Source: UBA6109 sp035366835
GTDB lineage: Bacteria; Desulfobacterota; Syntrophia; Syntrophales; UBA6109
Length of the DNA stretch: 64,000 nucleotides
NCBI GenBank assembly: GCA_035366835.1
Contig: DAOSIS010000014.1
Location: forward strand, 1 to 64,000
Reading direction: 5' to 3'
Shown: piece by piece, positions 17,226-26,507 of the stretch
How the letters are laid out: each line of letters opens with the position of its first letter
Position numbering within the stretch: the stretch's first letter is position 1
Program-made: the position numbers and the translations under genes
The notes under the pieces: generated by a model
Seen by the model: the letters and a program-made list of their open reading frames with translations, nothing else
What the model was told of the DNA's origin: nothing
The model's database searches: none

Positions 17226-18395
17226 TCAATACGATCGTTCATAAATCGTTCGGATATCCTTTTCGCTCAGTTTTCTCGGTCCGTTGGTCAGCAACCGCTG
17301 CTGATTGGCCACGACGGACTTTGCGAAGGGTTCGATCAGGCTCTTGTCCATCTTGATGGCGCTGAGCTTGTGCGGGATTTCGATGTACTCCGCCAGCCTC
17401 CGCATCTCGACGACGGCCTGTTCGGCGGCCTCGCGGGGGCTCATCGACTCAGTGCGCACTCCCATGGCCTGAGCCATCCGGCAGAATTTCGGAATGTCGG
17501 CCATGGCGAAATACTCCATCACCTCCAGGAAGGTGAGCATGCACCCCACCCCGTGCGGAACGTGATACTGCGATCCGATGGGGTAGGCCAGCGCGTGGGA
17601 TGAGCTGGCACCGGCAAGGTTCAGCATCAGACCGCCCAGCATGCTGCCGTAGGCCATCCAGTAGCGGGCCTGCATGTTCGCGCCGTCCGCGTAAGCAACC
17701 GGCAAATACTCGTAGATGATCCGGACGGCCTCCAGTCCCAAGACATCCGAGAAGGGGGACGCGTTGACCGCGACGTATCCTTCCACGGCGTGGATGAATG
17801 CATCGGCTCCGGTCGACGCCGTGACCGAAGGCGGCATGGTTGCAGTCAGCACGGGGTCGATCAGGGCCAGATCCGCCATGAGGTGGCGGCTCACGGCGCC
17901 CAGCTTGGTTTTCGCCTTCCGGTCATCGAAAATCGCGAACCTGCTGACCTCGGAACCCGTCCCGGCCGTCGTGGGGATGTAGATCGTCGGCAGCCCCCTG
18001 CCGGGCACCTTATCGAGTCCGAAATAGTTCCGGATTTCTCCGCCGTGCTTCATGAGGACGGAGGCCATTTTCGTAACGTCGATGGAACTGCCGCCCCCCA
18101 ATCCGATCAGCAGCTGGTAGGACTTTCCGGAAGCCGCCTGGAACGCACTCTCCACGTTCTCCACGGAAGGTTCCTTCTCCACCTTATCGAAAACACCGCA
18201 GGAAACGCCGCTCCTCTCGAGGGTCCCGAGGACCCTGGCCAGGATGCCGGCTGCAGCGACTCCCTCATCGGTGATGACCAACACCTTCTCCGCACCCAAG
18301 CCCTTCACCCGCATCCCCAATTGTTCGATCGTTCCGATGCCGAACAGGATCTCCGGCGCAGCCACGCCGAACGTCTTCAAGAAATTCCCCTCCAT
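17226..18395 (-). CDS. Iron-containing alcohol dehydrogenase (group III)
   Basis: An NAD(P)-dependent Fe-ADH of 389 residues. The cofactor-binding GLGGGSSIDVTKM and PTTAGTGSEVSRFAIF are intact; metal ligands are in GADAFIHAVEGYV and SSHALAYPIGSQYHVPHG (Asp and three His). The start ATG at 18395 has GGAGGGAACC upstream. It lies 10 nt after the AOR gene at 18406-20097 and is last in a long operon. Together with the upstream Zn-ADH and AOR it would interconvert an alcohol, its aldehyde and the acid. Butanol-dehydrogenase-like or 1,3-propanediol-type substrates are possible; the natural one is unknown. Confidence 0.9.
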   Translation of the reverse strand: MEGNFLKTFGVAAPEILFGIGTIEQLGMRVKGLGAEKVLVITDEGVAAAGILARVLGTLERSGVSCGVFDKVEKEPSVENVESAFQAASGKSYQLLIGLGGGSSIDVTKMASVLMKHGGEIRNYFGLDKVPGRGLPTIYIPTTAGTGSEVSRFAIFDDRKAKTKLGAVSRHLMADLALIDPVLTATMPPSVTASTGADAFIHAVEGYVAVNASPFSDVLGLEAVRIIYEYLPVAYADGANMQARYWMAYGSMLGGLMLNLAGASSSHALAYPIGSQYHVPHGVGCMLTFLEVMEYFAMADIPKFCRMAQAMGVRTESMSPREAAEQAVVEMRRLAEYIEIPHKLSAIKMDKSLIEPFAKSVVANQQRLLTNGPRKLSEKDIRTIYERSY

Positions 18396-18405
18396 TGGTT
18401 CCCTC

Positions 18406-20097
18406 CTATTGATACTGAAAGAGTTTGTCCACATCTTCGTCGGATACGTCGAATACGCTCTTCACGTCCGGCAGTTCTCTTTCCGTAAATGCCTCGGACA
18501 GACGGTGGCTTGCGCGGCTGAATCCGGCAAGCTCGTTGAACCGGTACTCGTCCTTCAACGTTTCGATGCCCATCCGCTCGAACCACCCCGCGTCAAGGTC
18601 CCAGCCGTACCGGGCATTGAGCATGTCGAGGACGAGGTCAAGCCGGGGGGCGATCGCGCCGACCGTGAACATGCAAAGGCCCGTGCAATCCAGAATCGTG
18701 ATGACTTTCTGGAGCTTCAACGAAAGGGCCGCCTGGATCTTGGGATCGAGATGATCCACCGGGGATCGCGCCGTCGGACCGGCAGTGTGATCGGCCCCCA
18801 TCGCCGACGTCGCATAGGTGGTCCCCATCCCCTTGACGGCGCGGGGATCGTAGGCGGCAAAGGCCTGGCCTTTCGCCACCGGCACGTTGAGCACGCCCAG
18901 TACCTTGCCGGTGACCGCGGCGCCGCTGCCGATCACCCGTCCCAGAACCGTCCCCTGTTTCACCTCTTCCATGAAACGGAAGGCGGCTTCGCCGTCCCCG
19001 AATCTGGCGAGCCCCGCTTCCATGGCCACGCCGATGGCCGCCCCGGTATCGATGGTATCGATCCCCACGTCATTGCAGAGGTAGTCCAATCTGGCGATGA
19101 CATCCAGGTCCCCGATGCCCAGGTTCGAGCCCATCAAGCCGATTGTCTCGTACTCCAGCGGTGAGACAATGGTCTTGCCGTTGGCGTCGGGATAGACATT
19201 CGAGCAGCCGATCACGCAGCCCGGCATGCACTGATGCGTCGTCCTCCCCTCTCCCCCTCTCTTCTGGATGCGCTCGACCATCGCTTCGGCGCTGATGTCG
19301 TCCACCCGGTCGAAACGCCCGCGACTGAAATTGTTGACCGGAAGGCCGCCCTGGGCGTTCATTTTCTGCACCATCGCCGCAGTGCCGAATTCCCGGTAGG
19401 CCTTGCTGCTCGGGGCATCCATCAGTAGCTTCGTGTAGGCCTTCCTCGCCTCCTTGAACTTCTCCGGGTTCGCTACGGAGACCGGCCCTCTACCCTCGAT
19501 GATGATCGCCTTGATCTTCTTGGCACCCATCACCGCGCCGAGCCCGCCACGGGCGCTGGTCCTGCCGGGTTTTCCGTCGATGTCCGTATGAAAAATGCCA
19601 GCGGCAAGATACTGCCTCTCCCCCGCCGGACCGATGCAGCTGATCGCCGCCTTGGGGAATTTCTTCAGCAGTGCCTCGCACAAGGCATAGGTCCCCATCC
19701 CAAGATATTCCGCTGCCGGAAGGAAGCTGCAGCCTTCCGCGGTAAGCCTCAGCAGATGCCAGTCCTTCGGTGCGCCCTCGATAATCACCGCCTTGATGCC
19801 CAGCCGGGCAAGCTGGTCCACAGAGACACCGCCGGAATTGCTCTCTTTGATGCCGCCTGTCAGCGGGCTTTTCGCGCCGATCGAAATCCGGCTCACGCTC
19901 GATCCCCCCGTTCCCGCAAGGAGTCCGGTCGCAAAGATCAGTTTGTTGTGCCTGCCGAGGGGTTCGCAGGTCGGCTTGACCTCATCCAGAAGCAGCTTGG
20001 CGATCAGGCTTCTCCCGCCGACTTTCGCATACTTCTCGGCCACCGGTTCGGCAGTGGCGGTCATATTCTCAACATTGACGCGCAGGAACTTGTCCAT
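18406..20097 (-). CDS. Aldehyde:ferredoxin oxidoreductase (second paralogue)
   Basis: A 563-residue AOR-family protein, about 37 residues shorter than the 12836-14638 copy. It keeps the pterin-loop region GAKSPLTGGIKESNSGG, AYDPRAVKGMGTTYATSAMG and LDCTGLCMF. The first cluster motif reads C290-MPG-C294-VIG-C298, i.e. CX3CX3C rather than CX2CX3C. No dedicated ferredoxin or flavin subunit is adjacent, so it probably uses free ferredoxin. I chose the ATG at 20097 with AGAGGTGG upstream. It is co-transcribed with Zn-ADH upstream and Fe-ADH downstream; the nearby MoaD-like gene may serve it. Confidence 0.9.
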   Translation of the reverse strand: MDKFLRVNVENMTATAEPVAEKYAKVGGRSLIAKLLLDEVKPTCEPLGRHNKLIFATGLLAGTGGSSVSRISIGAKSPLTGGIKESNSGGVSVDQLARLGIKAVIIEGAPKDWHLLRLTAEGCSFLPAAEYLGMGTYALCEALLKKFPKAAISCIGPAGERQYLAAGIFHTDIDGKPGRTSARGGLGAVMGAKKIKAIIIEGRGPVSVANPEKFKEARKAYTKLLMDAPSSKAYREFGTAAMVQKMNAQGGLPVNNFSRGRFDRVDDISAEAMVERIQKRGGEGRTTHQCMPGCVIGCSNVYPDANGKTIVSPLEYETIGLMGSNLGIGDLDVIARLDYLCNDVGIDTIDTGAAIGVAMEAGLARFGDGEAAFRFMEEVKQGTVLGRVIGSGAAVTGKVLGVLNVPVAKGQAFAAYDPRAVKGMGTTYATSAMGADHTAGPTARSPVDHLDPKIQAALSLKLQKVITILDCTGLCMFTVGAIAPRLDLVLDMLNARYGWDLDAGWFERMGIETLKDEYRFNELAGFSRASHRLSEAFTERELPDVKSVFDVSDEDVDKLFQYQ

Positions 20098-20162
20098 GGC
20101 TTCCACCTCTTTCTATGAATTCAGTCGCCCGCTGCTCTTTCAGCGGCGAACCGCACAACCGA

Positions 20163-21278
20163 TTACGGATTCGGCACGATCACTGCCCGCGTGACGATGC
20201 GCTTCTCGGACGTCTCCAGCGCCTCCTGCACCTGATCGAGGCTGAACGTTGCATCGGTGAGCTGCTCGTAGTCCACATTCCTGAACGTCCGCTGGAGAAA
20301 CTTCAGGGACTTCAGCAGATACCAGGGATTGTAGCGCACCACGCCGATGATGTTGACCGATTTGCGGGTGATCCAACCCGGTGCAAGCGGGACCTCGAAC
20401 TTCTTGTCGATGCTGACGTTGCCGATGGAAATCAACCGGCCGCAGGTCCGCACCAACTGAATCCCCTGGGTGAATGCAGCCGAGACGCCGGCGACTTCCA
20501 GCACGACGTCCGCTCCGGCTCCACCCGTGATCTCAAGGATCTTCTTGGTCAGGGCTTCCCCGGAAAACGCCTGCAGATCGACCGTATGGTCCGCCCCGAA
20601 TGACTTCGCCACCGTCAGCCGCGACGCAATGGCGTCGACCACCGTAACGATCGCCCCCTTGTCCTTGCCCACCGCCGTGGCGTACAACCCGAGACCTCCC
20701 GCACCCATGATCACGAGATGCTCCCCCGATGTCAGCGCCGCCTTTTCCAGGCCGAAGAGGACCTGGGAGAGACCGCAGTTGGCGCCGGCCACAATGCTGC
20801 TCGGCAGTTCGTCGGGGACTCTGTAGAAATACTGGCCCGGCTGGATGTAGTAATGCGTGGCGAACGTCCCTGTGAAATGAGGGTACTTGTCCGGCGGTTG
20901 AGACCACCAGCGATAGGCATTCAGGCACATGTGGAAGTCGCCGCGCGAGCAGGGCCCGCACTTCTGGCATGTGAGATAGTAGGGGGCAACCACGCGGTCT
21001 CCCTTCTTCACCGGCGTTCCGGCGTAATCGGTTTCGACGCCTTCCCCCAACACCTCGATCTGAGCGATCATCTCGTGTCCCAGGACGGCATTCTTGATCA
21101 ACGGATGAGTCCAGTGCCAGATGTGAAGCTCGCTCCCGCAGAGGTTGCTCCGGAGAACCTTCGTCAAGACCGCACCCTTCTCCACGTCCGGCAGCGGATA
21201 TTCCTGGATCTGAATCTGCGTCGGACCGACCAGCGCCGCAAGGCGACCTTTCACGACTTCTGCTCCCGTTTTTCCCAT
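20163..21278 (-). CDS. Zinc-binding alcohol dehydrogenase (MDR family)
   Basis: A 371-residue medium-chain dehydrogenase. Catalytic-zinc motifs CGSELHIW and GHEMIAQIEVLGEGV, the structural-zinc lobe CQKCGPCSRGDFHMC and the Rossmann GAGGLGLYA are present. It is probably NAD-linked, because an acidic residue (VVDA) ends the second beta strand. It sits 62 nt after livF and 65 nt before the AOR gene on the same strand. With two different alcohol dehydrogenases flanking an AOR, the cluster looks built to oxidise alcohols or, with low-potential electrons, to reduce acids. Substrate unknown. Confidence 0.9.
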   Translation of the reverse strand: MGKTGAEVVKGRLAALVGPTQIQIQEYPLPDVEKGAVLTKVLRSNLCGSELHIWHWTHPLIKNAVLGHEMIAQIEVLGEGVETDYAGTPVKKGDRVVAPYYLTCQKCGPCSRGDFHMCLNAYRWWSQPPDKYPHFTGTFATHYYIQPGQYFYRVPDELPSSIVAGANCGLSQVLFGLEKAALTSGEHLVIMGAGGLGLYATAVGKDKGAIVTVVDAIASRLTVAKSFGADHTVDLQAFSGEALTKKILEITGGAGADVVLEVAGVSAAFTQGIQLVRTCGRLISIGNVSIDKKFEVPLAPGWITRKSVNIIGVVRYNPWYLLKSLKFLQRTFRNVDYEQLTDATFSLDQVQEALETSEKRIVTRAVIVPNP

Positions 21279-21340
21279 GGCCCTCCTCCTATCTCTTCAA
21301 TAAGAAATACCGTTCTCTTCTATTTGTCCACGACCACAGG

Positions 21341-22087
21341 TCAGGCCGCACCTTCCGCTACTCCTCCCAGGTAATAGTGGCTGATGTCCCTCCCCAGGAA
21401 TTCCGTCGCCCGGCCCGTGGCCGCCACCGTCCCCAGGGTGATCACATAGATGAAATCGGATATCGCAAGGGAAAAGAACGCATTCTGCTCCACCAGAAGA
21501 ATCGTGATTCCCAGTTCCGCATTGAGTCTCTTGATCGCCTCGAAAACCTGTTCCGACACCAAGGGCGCCAGGCCCAGAGAGGGTTCGTCAAGCAGAAGCA
21601 GTTTCGGCTTCGTCATCATGGACATGGCAATGCTCAGCATCTGCTGCTCTCCGCCACTCATGGTCCCGGCAATCTGAACGCGTCTCTCCTTGAGGACGGG
21701 GAAGATCTGGAAGATCGCATCGAGGTTCTCGCGGATCTTCCTTCTCCCGTCCCTGCGCATGAGCGTGCCCACCTTCAGGTTTTCCTCCACACTCAGAGAC
21801 CGGAACAGGCCCCTGCCTTCCATGACCATCGAGATTCCGGAACGGGCGATCTGGGACGGTTCCATCCCGTCAATCCTCTTGCCCTCGAAAAAAATCTCAC
21901 CGCTGCTGACGCATCCGCCTTCCAGCGACAAAAGCCCGGATATGGCCTTCAGAATCGTGGATTTTCCCGCACCGTTGGCTCCGAGGATGCTGACGACGCT
22001 CCTTTCTGCCACTTCCAAGGTGATCCCATTCAAAGCGAGGATGGCGTCGTCGTAGAGCACTTCGACATTTCTGCAAACGAGTAACAT
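21341..22087 (-). CDS. livF: Branched-chain amino acid-type ABC transporter ATPase LivF
   Basis: A 248-residue ABC ATPase with Walker A GANGAGKST, signature MSGGEQQMLSIAMSMM and Walker B LLLLDEPSLGLAP, the LivF form. It is the second ATPase of a HAAT-family importer with LivG. Unusually the binding-protein gene lies between livM and livF. It is 33 nt downstream of the binding-protein gene and continuous with the dehydrogenase genes. Confidence 0.93.
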   Translation of the reverse strand: MLLVCRNVEVLYDDAILALNGITLEVAERSVVSILGANGAGKSTILKAISGLLSLEGGCVSSGEIFFEGKRIDGMEPSQIARSGISMVMEGRGLFRSLSVEENLKVGTLMRRDGRRKIRENLDAIFQIFPVLKERRVQIAGTMSGGEQQMLSIAMSMMTKPKLLLLDEPSLGLAPLVSEQVFEAIKRLNAELGITILLVEQNAFFSLAISDFIYVITLGTVAATGRATEFLGRDISHYYLGGVAEGAA

Positions 22088-22120
22088 AACTTCCCGAAAA
22101 TCCTCTTTCCCGGCGCTGGA

Positions 22121-23293
22121 TCAGTGGGTCTTGATCCAGTCGCTGACGGGGATGTACCTGCCTCCCCTGACCTCGATAATCCGGGCCTGGGTATGCCCCC
22201 GGTGATTCTTGTAGGTCAGCGGCGGCGTGCCTCCTCCCGTCTCGAAGTTCTCCATGCCCTCCAGTTCATCCCGGATCAGGTTGCGAAACCTGGCAATGCT
22301 GCCGGGGATCTTCCCGCCGGTTTTCTGCAGCACCCTCCCGATGCTCTCGTGGATGATTTTTCCTTCGACCCAGCCCTTGGTATAGTAAGTGTCCGCTTTG
22401 GCGATCTTGTGGGTCTTTGCAAACTCCAGGATCTCATTCATCAGGGGGATGTCCTCCCCCCAGTCGGCATTGATCTGAAGCGCCTTGAAGCCTTCGGCGC
22501 CCTTCCCGGCTGTCTGCGGGATCAGATGGCTGAAGTTGTAGCAGTTGCCGATGAACTTGCCCGCGGGAATTCCGACCTTCGCGGCGTCCCGGAGCACCTT
22601 GATCGTATTGTTGACGGAATCCTGGATGTAGACGTAATCGGGGTTCAGCTCCTTGATCCTCAGGAGTTGAGGAGTGAAATCGGGGGCTGCCCCCGGATAT
22701 TCAATGTCACCCACCACTTCGAATCCCAGACGCTCCGCGATCCGCTTCTCCATCGCGTTTTTCACTGGCCCCCTGCCGTATTCGTTGTCCGCATGAACAA
22801 AGGCAAAGGTTCTGACGTTCTTCTGAGCGGCCCAGTTCAGGCTGATGATGACCTGCTCCTCATAGGTCGGCCCGAGCTCGAACAGATACGGATATTTGAC
22901 CGGATCGAGCACGTCAGCGGCCAGAGTCTGCGCGATGAACGGAATCTTCACCAGCGTATTGATCTGATGTCTCAGGGCCTTTGTCCCCCCCGTCGACCAG
23001 CCGATGATGATCGCGACCTTGTCGATGTCCACGAGCCGTTTGAAGATCTTCACCTCCTCCGGGATCTGGTTCTTCCCGTCCAGCAGGATCGGAACGTACC
23101 GGTGTCCCATGACGCCGCCGAATTTCTCGTTGACATAGGTCAGGAAATCACGCGGCGCATAGGCCATGCCGTTCACGTCCGTATCCGTGCCGGACAGCGT
23201 CCCATAGATCCCGATGGGAATCTCTCCGGCGGAAGCGGAAACGGCGGGAGCCGCCAGCAGACAAAGCAATGTCACGCAGAGAATCTTCTTCAT
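22121..23293 (-). CDS. ABC transporter periplasmic substrate-binding protein, LivK type
   Basis: A 390-residue type-I periplasmic binding protein with a cleavable signal peptide (MKKILCVTLLCLLAAPAVSA, then SAGEI). The mature start IPIGIYGTLSGTDTDVNGMA is typical of the Leu/Ile/Val-binding family, which also includes receptors for amides, urea, aromatic acids and short organic acids. I chose the ATG at 23293; AGAGGGTG stands upstream, and 21 extra upstream residues look non-coding. Because the operon encodes alcohol/aldehyde enzymes, the ligand may be an organic acid rather than an amino acid; this is inference. Confidence 0.88.
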   Translation of the reverse strand: MKKILCVTLLCLLAAPAVSASAGEIPIGIYGTLSGTDTDVNGMAYAPRDFLTYVNEKFGGVMGHRYVPILLDGKNQIPEEVKIFKRLVDIDKVAIIIGWSTGGTKALRHQINTLVKIPFIAQTLAADVLDPVKYPYLFELGPTYEEQVIISLNWAAQKNVRTFAFVHADNEYGRGPVKNAMEKRIAERLGFEVVGDIEYPGAAPDFTPQLLRIKELNPDYVYIQDSVNNTIKVLRDAAKVGIPAGKFIGNCYNFSHLIPQTAGKGAEGFKALQINADWGEDIPLMNEILEFAKTHKIAKADTYYTKGWVEGKIIHESIGRVLQKTGGKIPGSIARFRNLIRDELEGMENFETGGGTPPLTYKNHRGHTQARIIEVRGGRYIPVSDWIKTH

Positions 23294-23356
23294 TCCGTCA
23301 CCCTCTGGAAAGATGGTTCGGCCCCGAGATTTTTTCCATACCATGCAGGCTGGCAT

Positions 23357-24382
23357 TCACTTCGGATGTCTCGCAGTCACCCACAGCTGAACCCTCCTGC
23401 CCATCCGGGGGATGATTTCCGCAAGTCCCCTGGGTTCGTAGATCAGAAACAAGACGATGAAAAAACCGAAAACGATCTGCTTGAAGGCGGCAAACGTGTA
23501 ATCCGTTTGGAGGAAGGGCTGAAGCAACTCCATGGTCCGCTGAATCACTTCGGGGAGAAGCGTGACGAAAATCGCCCCGTAAACGGAACCCAAGATCGTA
23601 CCCATGCCTCCGATGATGATCATGGCGATGTAATCGATGGACGTCGCCAGCTGAAAGGCCTCCGGATTGATGATCGTCATATAGTAGCACCAGAGTCCTC
23701 CGGCGAGACCGGCGAAGAAGGACGAAATCGCGAAGGAAAGCAGCCTGTATTTCAGGACGTTGATCCCCATCAGTCCTGCAGCGATGTCCCGGTCGCGAAT
23801 GGCGATGAATGAACGACCGACATTCGTCCGGAACAGATTTTTCGTGGCGATGACCGCGATGACGGCCAGAGGGACGGCGATGAAATAAAAGAGCCTGTCG
23901 TCGTTCATGTGGACGCCGAAGATGATCGGCGGTGCGACGGAGATCCCGGCAACCCCCTTGGTCAGACCTTCCCAGTTCTTGAAGAGGTATTCCAGGAGGA
24001 ACTGGGCGGCCAGCGTCGCCATAGCAAGATAGAACCCCTTCAGACGCAGAGACGGCATCCCTGCGACGATCCCGACGATCATGGAAATGAAACCGGCCGC
24101 GAGCAGGTTGAATGCGACGGGAAGGGCGCTCGCCTGGGTGCCCAGAATCGCGACGGTATAGGCCCCCACACCCATGAAGGCCGCCTGCCCCATGGAGATC
24201 ATCCCGGTATAGCCGGTCAGGATATTCAGCCCTACCGCGCCGATGACGCCGATCGCCGTCATGTTCACGAGAAAAAGGACATATTGGGTATACATGGAAA
24301 GACTGAAGGGAAAGGCCAGGAAAAACAGGCAACCCATGAAAACCCACAGCCGTTGTCCTTGAGGAAGAAAGCGCGGTATCAT
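23357..24382 (-). CDS. livM: ABC transporter permease LivM
   Basis: A 341-residue inner-membrane permease with around nine hydrophobic segments. The family motifs GAVGLNILTGYTGMISMGQA, GVGAYTVAIL, GRSFIAIRDRDIAAGLMGIN and GGMGTILGSVYGAIF are present. It pairs with LivH. The ATG directly follows the livH frame, whose stop overlaps by one base, so translation is coupled. Confidence 0.93.
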   Translation of the reverse strand: MIPRFLPQGQRLWVFMGCLFFLAFPFSLSMYTQYVLFLVNMTAIGVIGAVGLNILTGYTGMISMGQAAFMGVGAYTVAILGTQASALPVAFNLLAAGFISMIVGIVAGMPSLRLKGFYLAMATLAAQFLLEYLFKNWEGLTKGVAGISVAPPIIFGVHMNDDRLFYFIAVPLAVIAVIATKNLFRTNVGRSFIAIRDRDIAAGLMGINVLKYRLLSFAISSFFAGLAGGLWCYYMTIINPEAFQLATSIDYIAMIIIGGMGTILGSVYGAIFVTLLPEVIQRTMELLQPFLQTDYTFAAFKQIVFGFFIVLFLIYEPRGLAEIIPRMGRRVQLWVTARHPK

Positions 24383-25266
24383 CAGAGCCTTTCAATTTCC
24401 TCCGTTCCGAAAAGTCCGTACGGTTTGACGAGCAGGACGATCAGCAGGAACACGAATGCGGCGACCTGCTGAAACGCGCCGCCGACGAGCGGGGCGATGT
24501 AGACGCCGGACAACTGTTCGATCACGCCGACGACGAGGCCTCCCACCACGGCTCCGGCGATGCTGTCGAGCCCTCCCAGAATGACGACGGGGAAAACGGT
24601 CAGACCGATGGTGCCGAGGCTGATGTGAAGCGAACTGATGCTGGCGAGCAGGATCCCGCCGACCGTTGCGATGGCGGCACTGATGGCCCACGTGAGGGCG
24701 AGGACTCTTCGAGGGCTGATACCCAGTGCGATGGAAACCTTCTGATTGTCCGCCGCGGCGCGCATGGCAAGGCCGAGATCCGAATGCTTGAAGAAAAGAT
24801 GGAAAAGACAGAGGAAAATCATGGAAAGACCGAAGCTCCACAGGTATGCGGAAGAAATCTGGATGCCCGCCACGGAAACGGAGAAAGCCGGAAATAGGCT
24901 GGGGAAAGTGAAATTGCTCGAACCCCAGATCGCGAGGACTCCTCCTTCCATGATGATCGAAATCCCCAGCGTCACCATGAGGATTGAAATCAGGGGAACG
25001 GCCGTCAGGTAGCGGAGAGCGAGCCGCTCGATCAGGACGCCGATCACCGCCGAAACCAAGAGGGCCAGCGAAAGGCTCAGGAGGATCGGGAGGTGCATCT
25101 GGACGACGAAGGCATAAGCCAGGAAAGCGCCGACCATCACCATCGATCCCTGTGCAAAATTGATGACCCTGCTCGACTTGTAGATCAGCACAAGCCCGAT
25201 CGCGATCAAGGAATAGATGCTGCCGGTGGCAATCCCGGCGATCAGGGCGTTAAAAAAAAGGGTCAC
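24382..25266 (-). CDS. livH: ABC transporter permease LivH
   Basis: A 294-residue permease starting MTLFFNALIAGIATGSIYSL, with the LivH hallmark INFAQGSMVMVGAFLAY and GGLDSIAGAVVGGLVVGVIE. About eight membrane helices. It forms the heterodimeric channel with LivM. It starts 21 nt downstream of livG. Confidence 0.93.
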   Translation of the reverse strand: MTLFFNALIAGIATGSIYSLIAIGLVLIYKSSRVINFAQGSMVMVGAFLAYAFVVQMHLPILLSLSLALLVSAVIGVLIERLALRYLTAVPLISILMVTLGISIIMEGGVLAIWGSSNFTFPSLFPAFSVSVAGIQISSAYLWSFGLSMIFLCLFHLFFKHSDLGLAMRAAADNQKVSIALGISPRRVLALTWAISAAIATVGGILLASISSLHISLGTIGLTVFPVVILGGLDSIAGAVVGGLVVGVIEQLSGVYIAPLVGGAFQQVAAFVFLLIVLLVKPYGLFGTEEIERL

Positions 25267-25287
25267 CGTGCGTTCTCCTCTCGACGC

Positions 25288-26205
25288 CTAGGCGTGCCCC
25301 AGGTAGATCCGGATCACTTCCGGATTCTGCTGCACTTCGAAAACCGTCCCCTCGGCGATCTTTTCCCCGAAGTTCAGGACGGCAATCCGGTCGGATATGC
25401 TCATCACGACTTCCATGTCGTGTTCGATGAGAAAAACCGTCAGACCCCACGCCTTCTTGATCTGCAGAACGCGCTCAATCATGTCGCGGGAATCTTCCCG
25501 GTTCATTCCGGCAACAGGTTCATCCAGGATGAGGAATGCCGGCTTGGATGCCAGTGCCCTGGCCAGGTCAACGCGCTTCTGCACGCCGTACGGCAGCGTA
25601 CAAACCACACGGTCTCTGATGGACGAAAGGTCGAGAAAAGCTAGGATTTCCCGGTCGAGGAAGGCCTCCAGTTCCCGTTCCTCCCTGCTAGCCTTGCCCA
25701 AGTACAGCATGCCGGACAAGGGACCGGCGTGCAGGTGGATGTGGCGCCCGAGCTTGATGTTGTCCAAGACCGTCATTTCCTTGAAGAGCTCTATGTTTTG
25801 AAAGGTCCGGGAGATGCCGCAACGGACGACTTCATGAGGTTTCAATTGCGTAATGTCCCGGCCCTTGAAAAGGATCCTCCCGTCGGTTGGACGGTAGAAT
25901 TTCGAAATGCAGTTGACGAGGCTCGTTTTGCCGGCACCGTGCGGTCCGATGAGGGAGAACAGCAGGCCGTCCCTGATCTCCAGGCTGATCTTGTTCATCG
26001 CCCGGATTCCGCCGAATTGAAGGGATACATCCCGGATGTCGAGAATGCATCCATGGATATTCGCGGCGGACTCCTGACGCTTGAAGTCGCATATAGAACC
26101 GCGCGATTGTCCGTTCCTCGAAGACGAACCGCGCAGGTGTGCGAAATCGGAGACACTCCGATACAGATGCGGTCCCTTGATATCGTGATGATCTGTCAAT
26201 CGCAC
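25288..26205 (-). CDS. livG: ABC transporter ATPase LivG, start uncertain
   Basis: ABC ATPase with Walker A GPHGAGKTSLVN, signature LPYGVQKRVDLARALA (the LSGGQ position is degenerate, YGVQK) and Walker B FLILDEPVAGMN, then the LivG-type C-terminus EKIAEGTVFEVQQNPEVI. The family normally starts a few residues before ILDIRDVSLQFGGIRAM. Here no ATG, GTG or TTG lies in frame near that point. The frame stays open for about 55 further residues to a GTG at 26205, giving 305 residues. A good Shine-Dalgarno (CAGGAG) sits just ahead of the expected start, followed in frame by AAT ATC. Either an unusual start codon, a small indel near 26050, or the long N-terminus applies. The upstream end overlaps an SDR gene scrap. 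Confidence 0.82.
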   Translation of the reverse strand: MRLTDHHDIKGPHLYRSVSDFAHLRGSSSRNGQSRGSICDFKRQESAANIHGCILDIRDVSLQFGGIRAMNKISLEIRDGLLFSLIGPHGAGKTSLVNCISKFYRPTDGRILFKGRDITQLKPHEVVRCGISRTFQNIELFKEMTVLDNIKLGRHIHLHAGPLSGMLYLGKASREERELEAFLDREILAFLDLSSIRDRVVCTLPYGVQKRVDLARALASKPAFLILDEPVAGMNREDSRDMIERVLQIKKAWGLTVFLIEHDMEVVMSISDRIAVLNFGEKIAEGTVFEVQQNPEVIRIYLGHA

Positions 26206-26279
26206 CCCGTAGCTTCAAAACCACGCCCCATACCGGAGCCCGCTCCCGTGTTCACTGCCATTTTATCCTTCAATCTCAT
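26196..26279 (-). pseudogene. Short-chain dehydrogenase N-terminal remnant
   Basis: A 27-codon frame on the minus strand starting MRLKDKMAVNTGAGSGMGRG, which matches the first strand and TGxxxGxG cofactor motif of short-chain dehydrogenases, with GAGAGGAACG upstream. It stops at TGA (26198-26196) with no sign of the rest of the fold downstream. It reads as the leftover 5' end of an SDR gene deleted when livG and its neighbours were joined to this region. The gap 26280-26507 holds nothing else I recognise. Confidence 0.6.
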
Positions 26280-26507
26280 GATACGTTCCTCTCCCCGCAT
26301 TCGTTGTCGCTACCATCGGCTGCGCTTCAGGCGGTGAGGATTTGCCCGTGCAGGCCTCTACATCAATGAAAAGTGGGTGCGGCCGGGGGAATCCGAAAAA
26401 GTTCTTTCCGCAACCACACACCCGCCTTCTCGGTCTGAACCTCTTTTCGTTATCAATGATCCCTGTTTCTACATCCCGCTGAAAATGTGGTTCCGCGATG
26501 ATCCATC

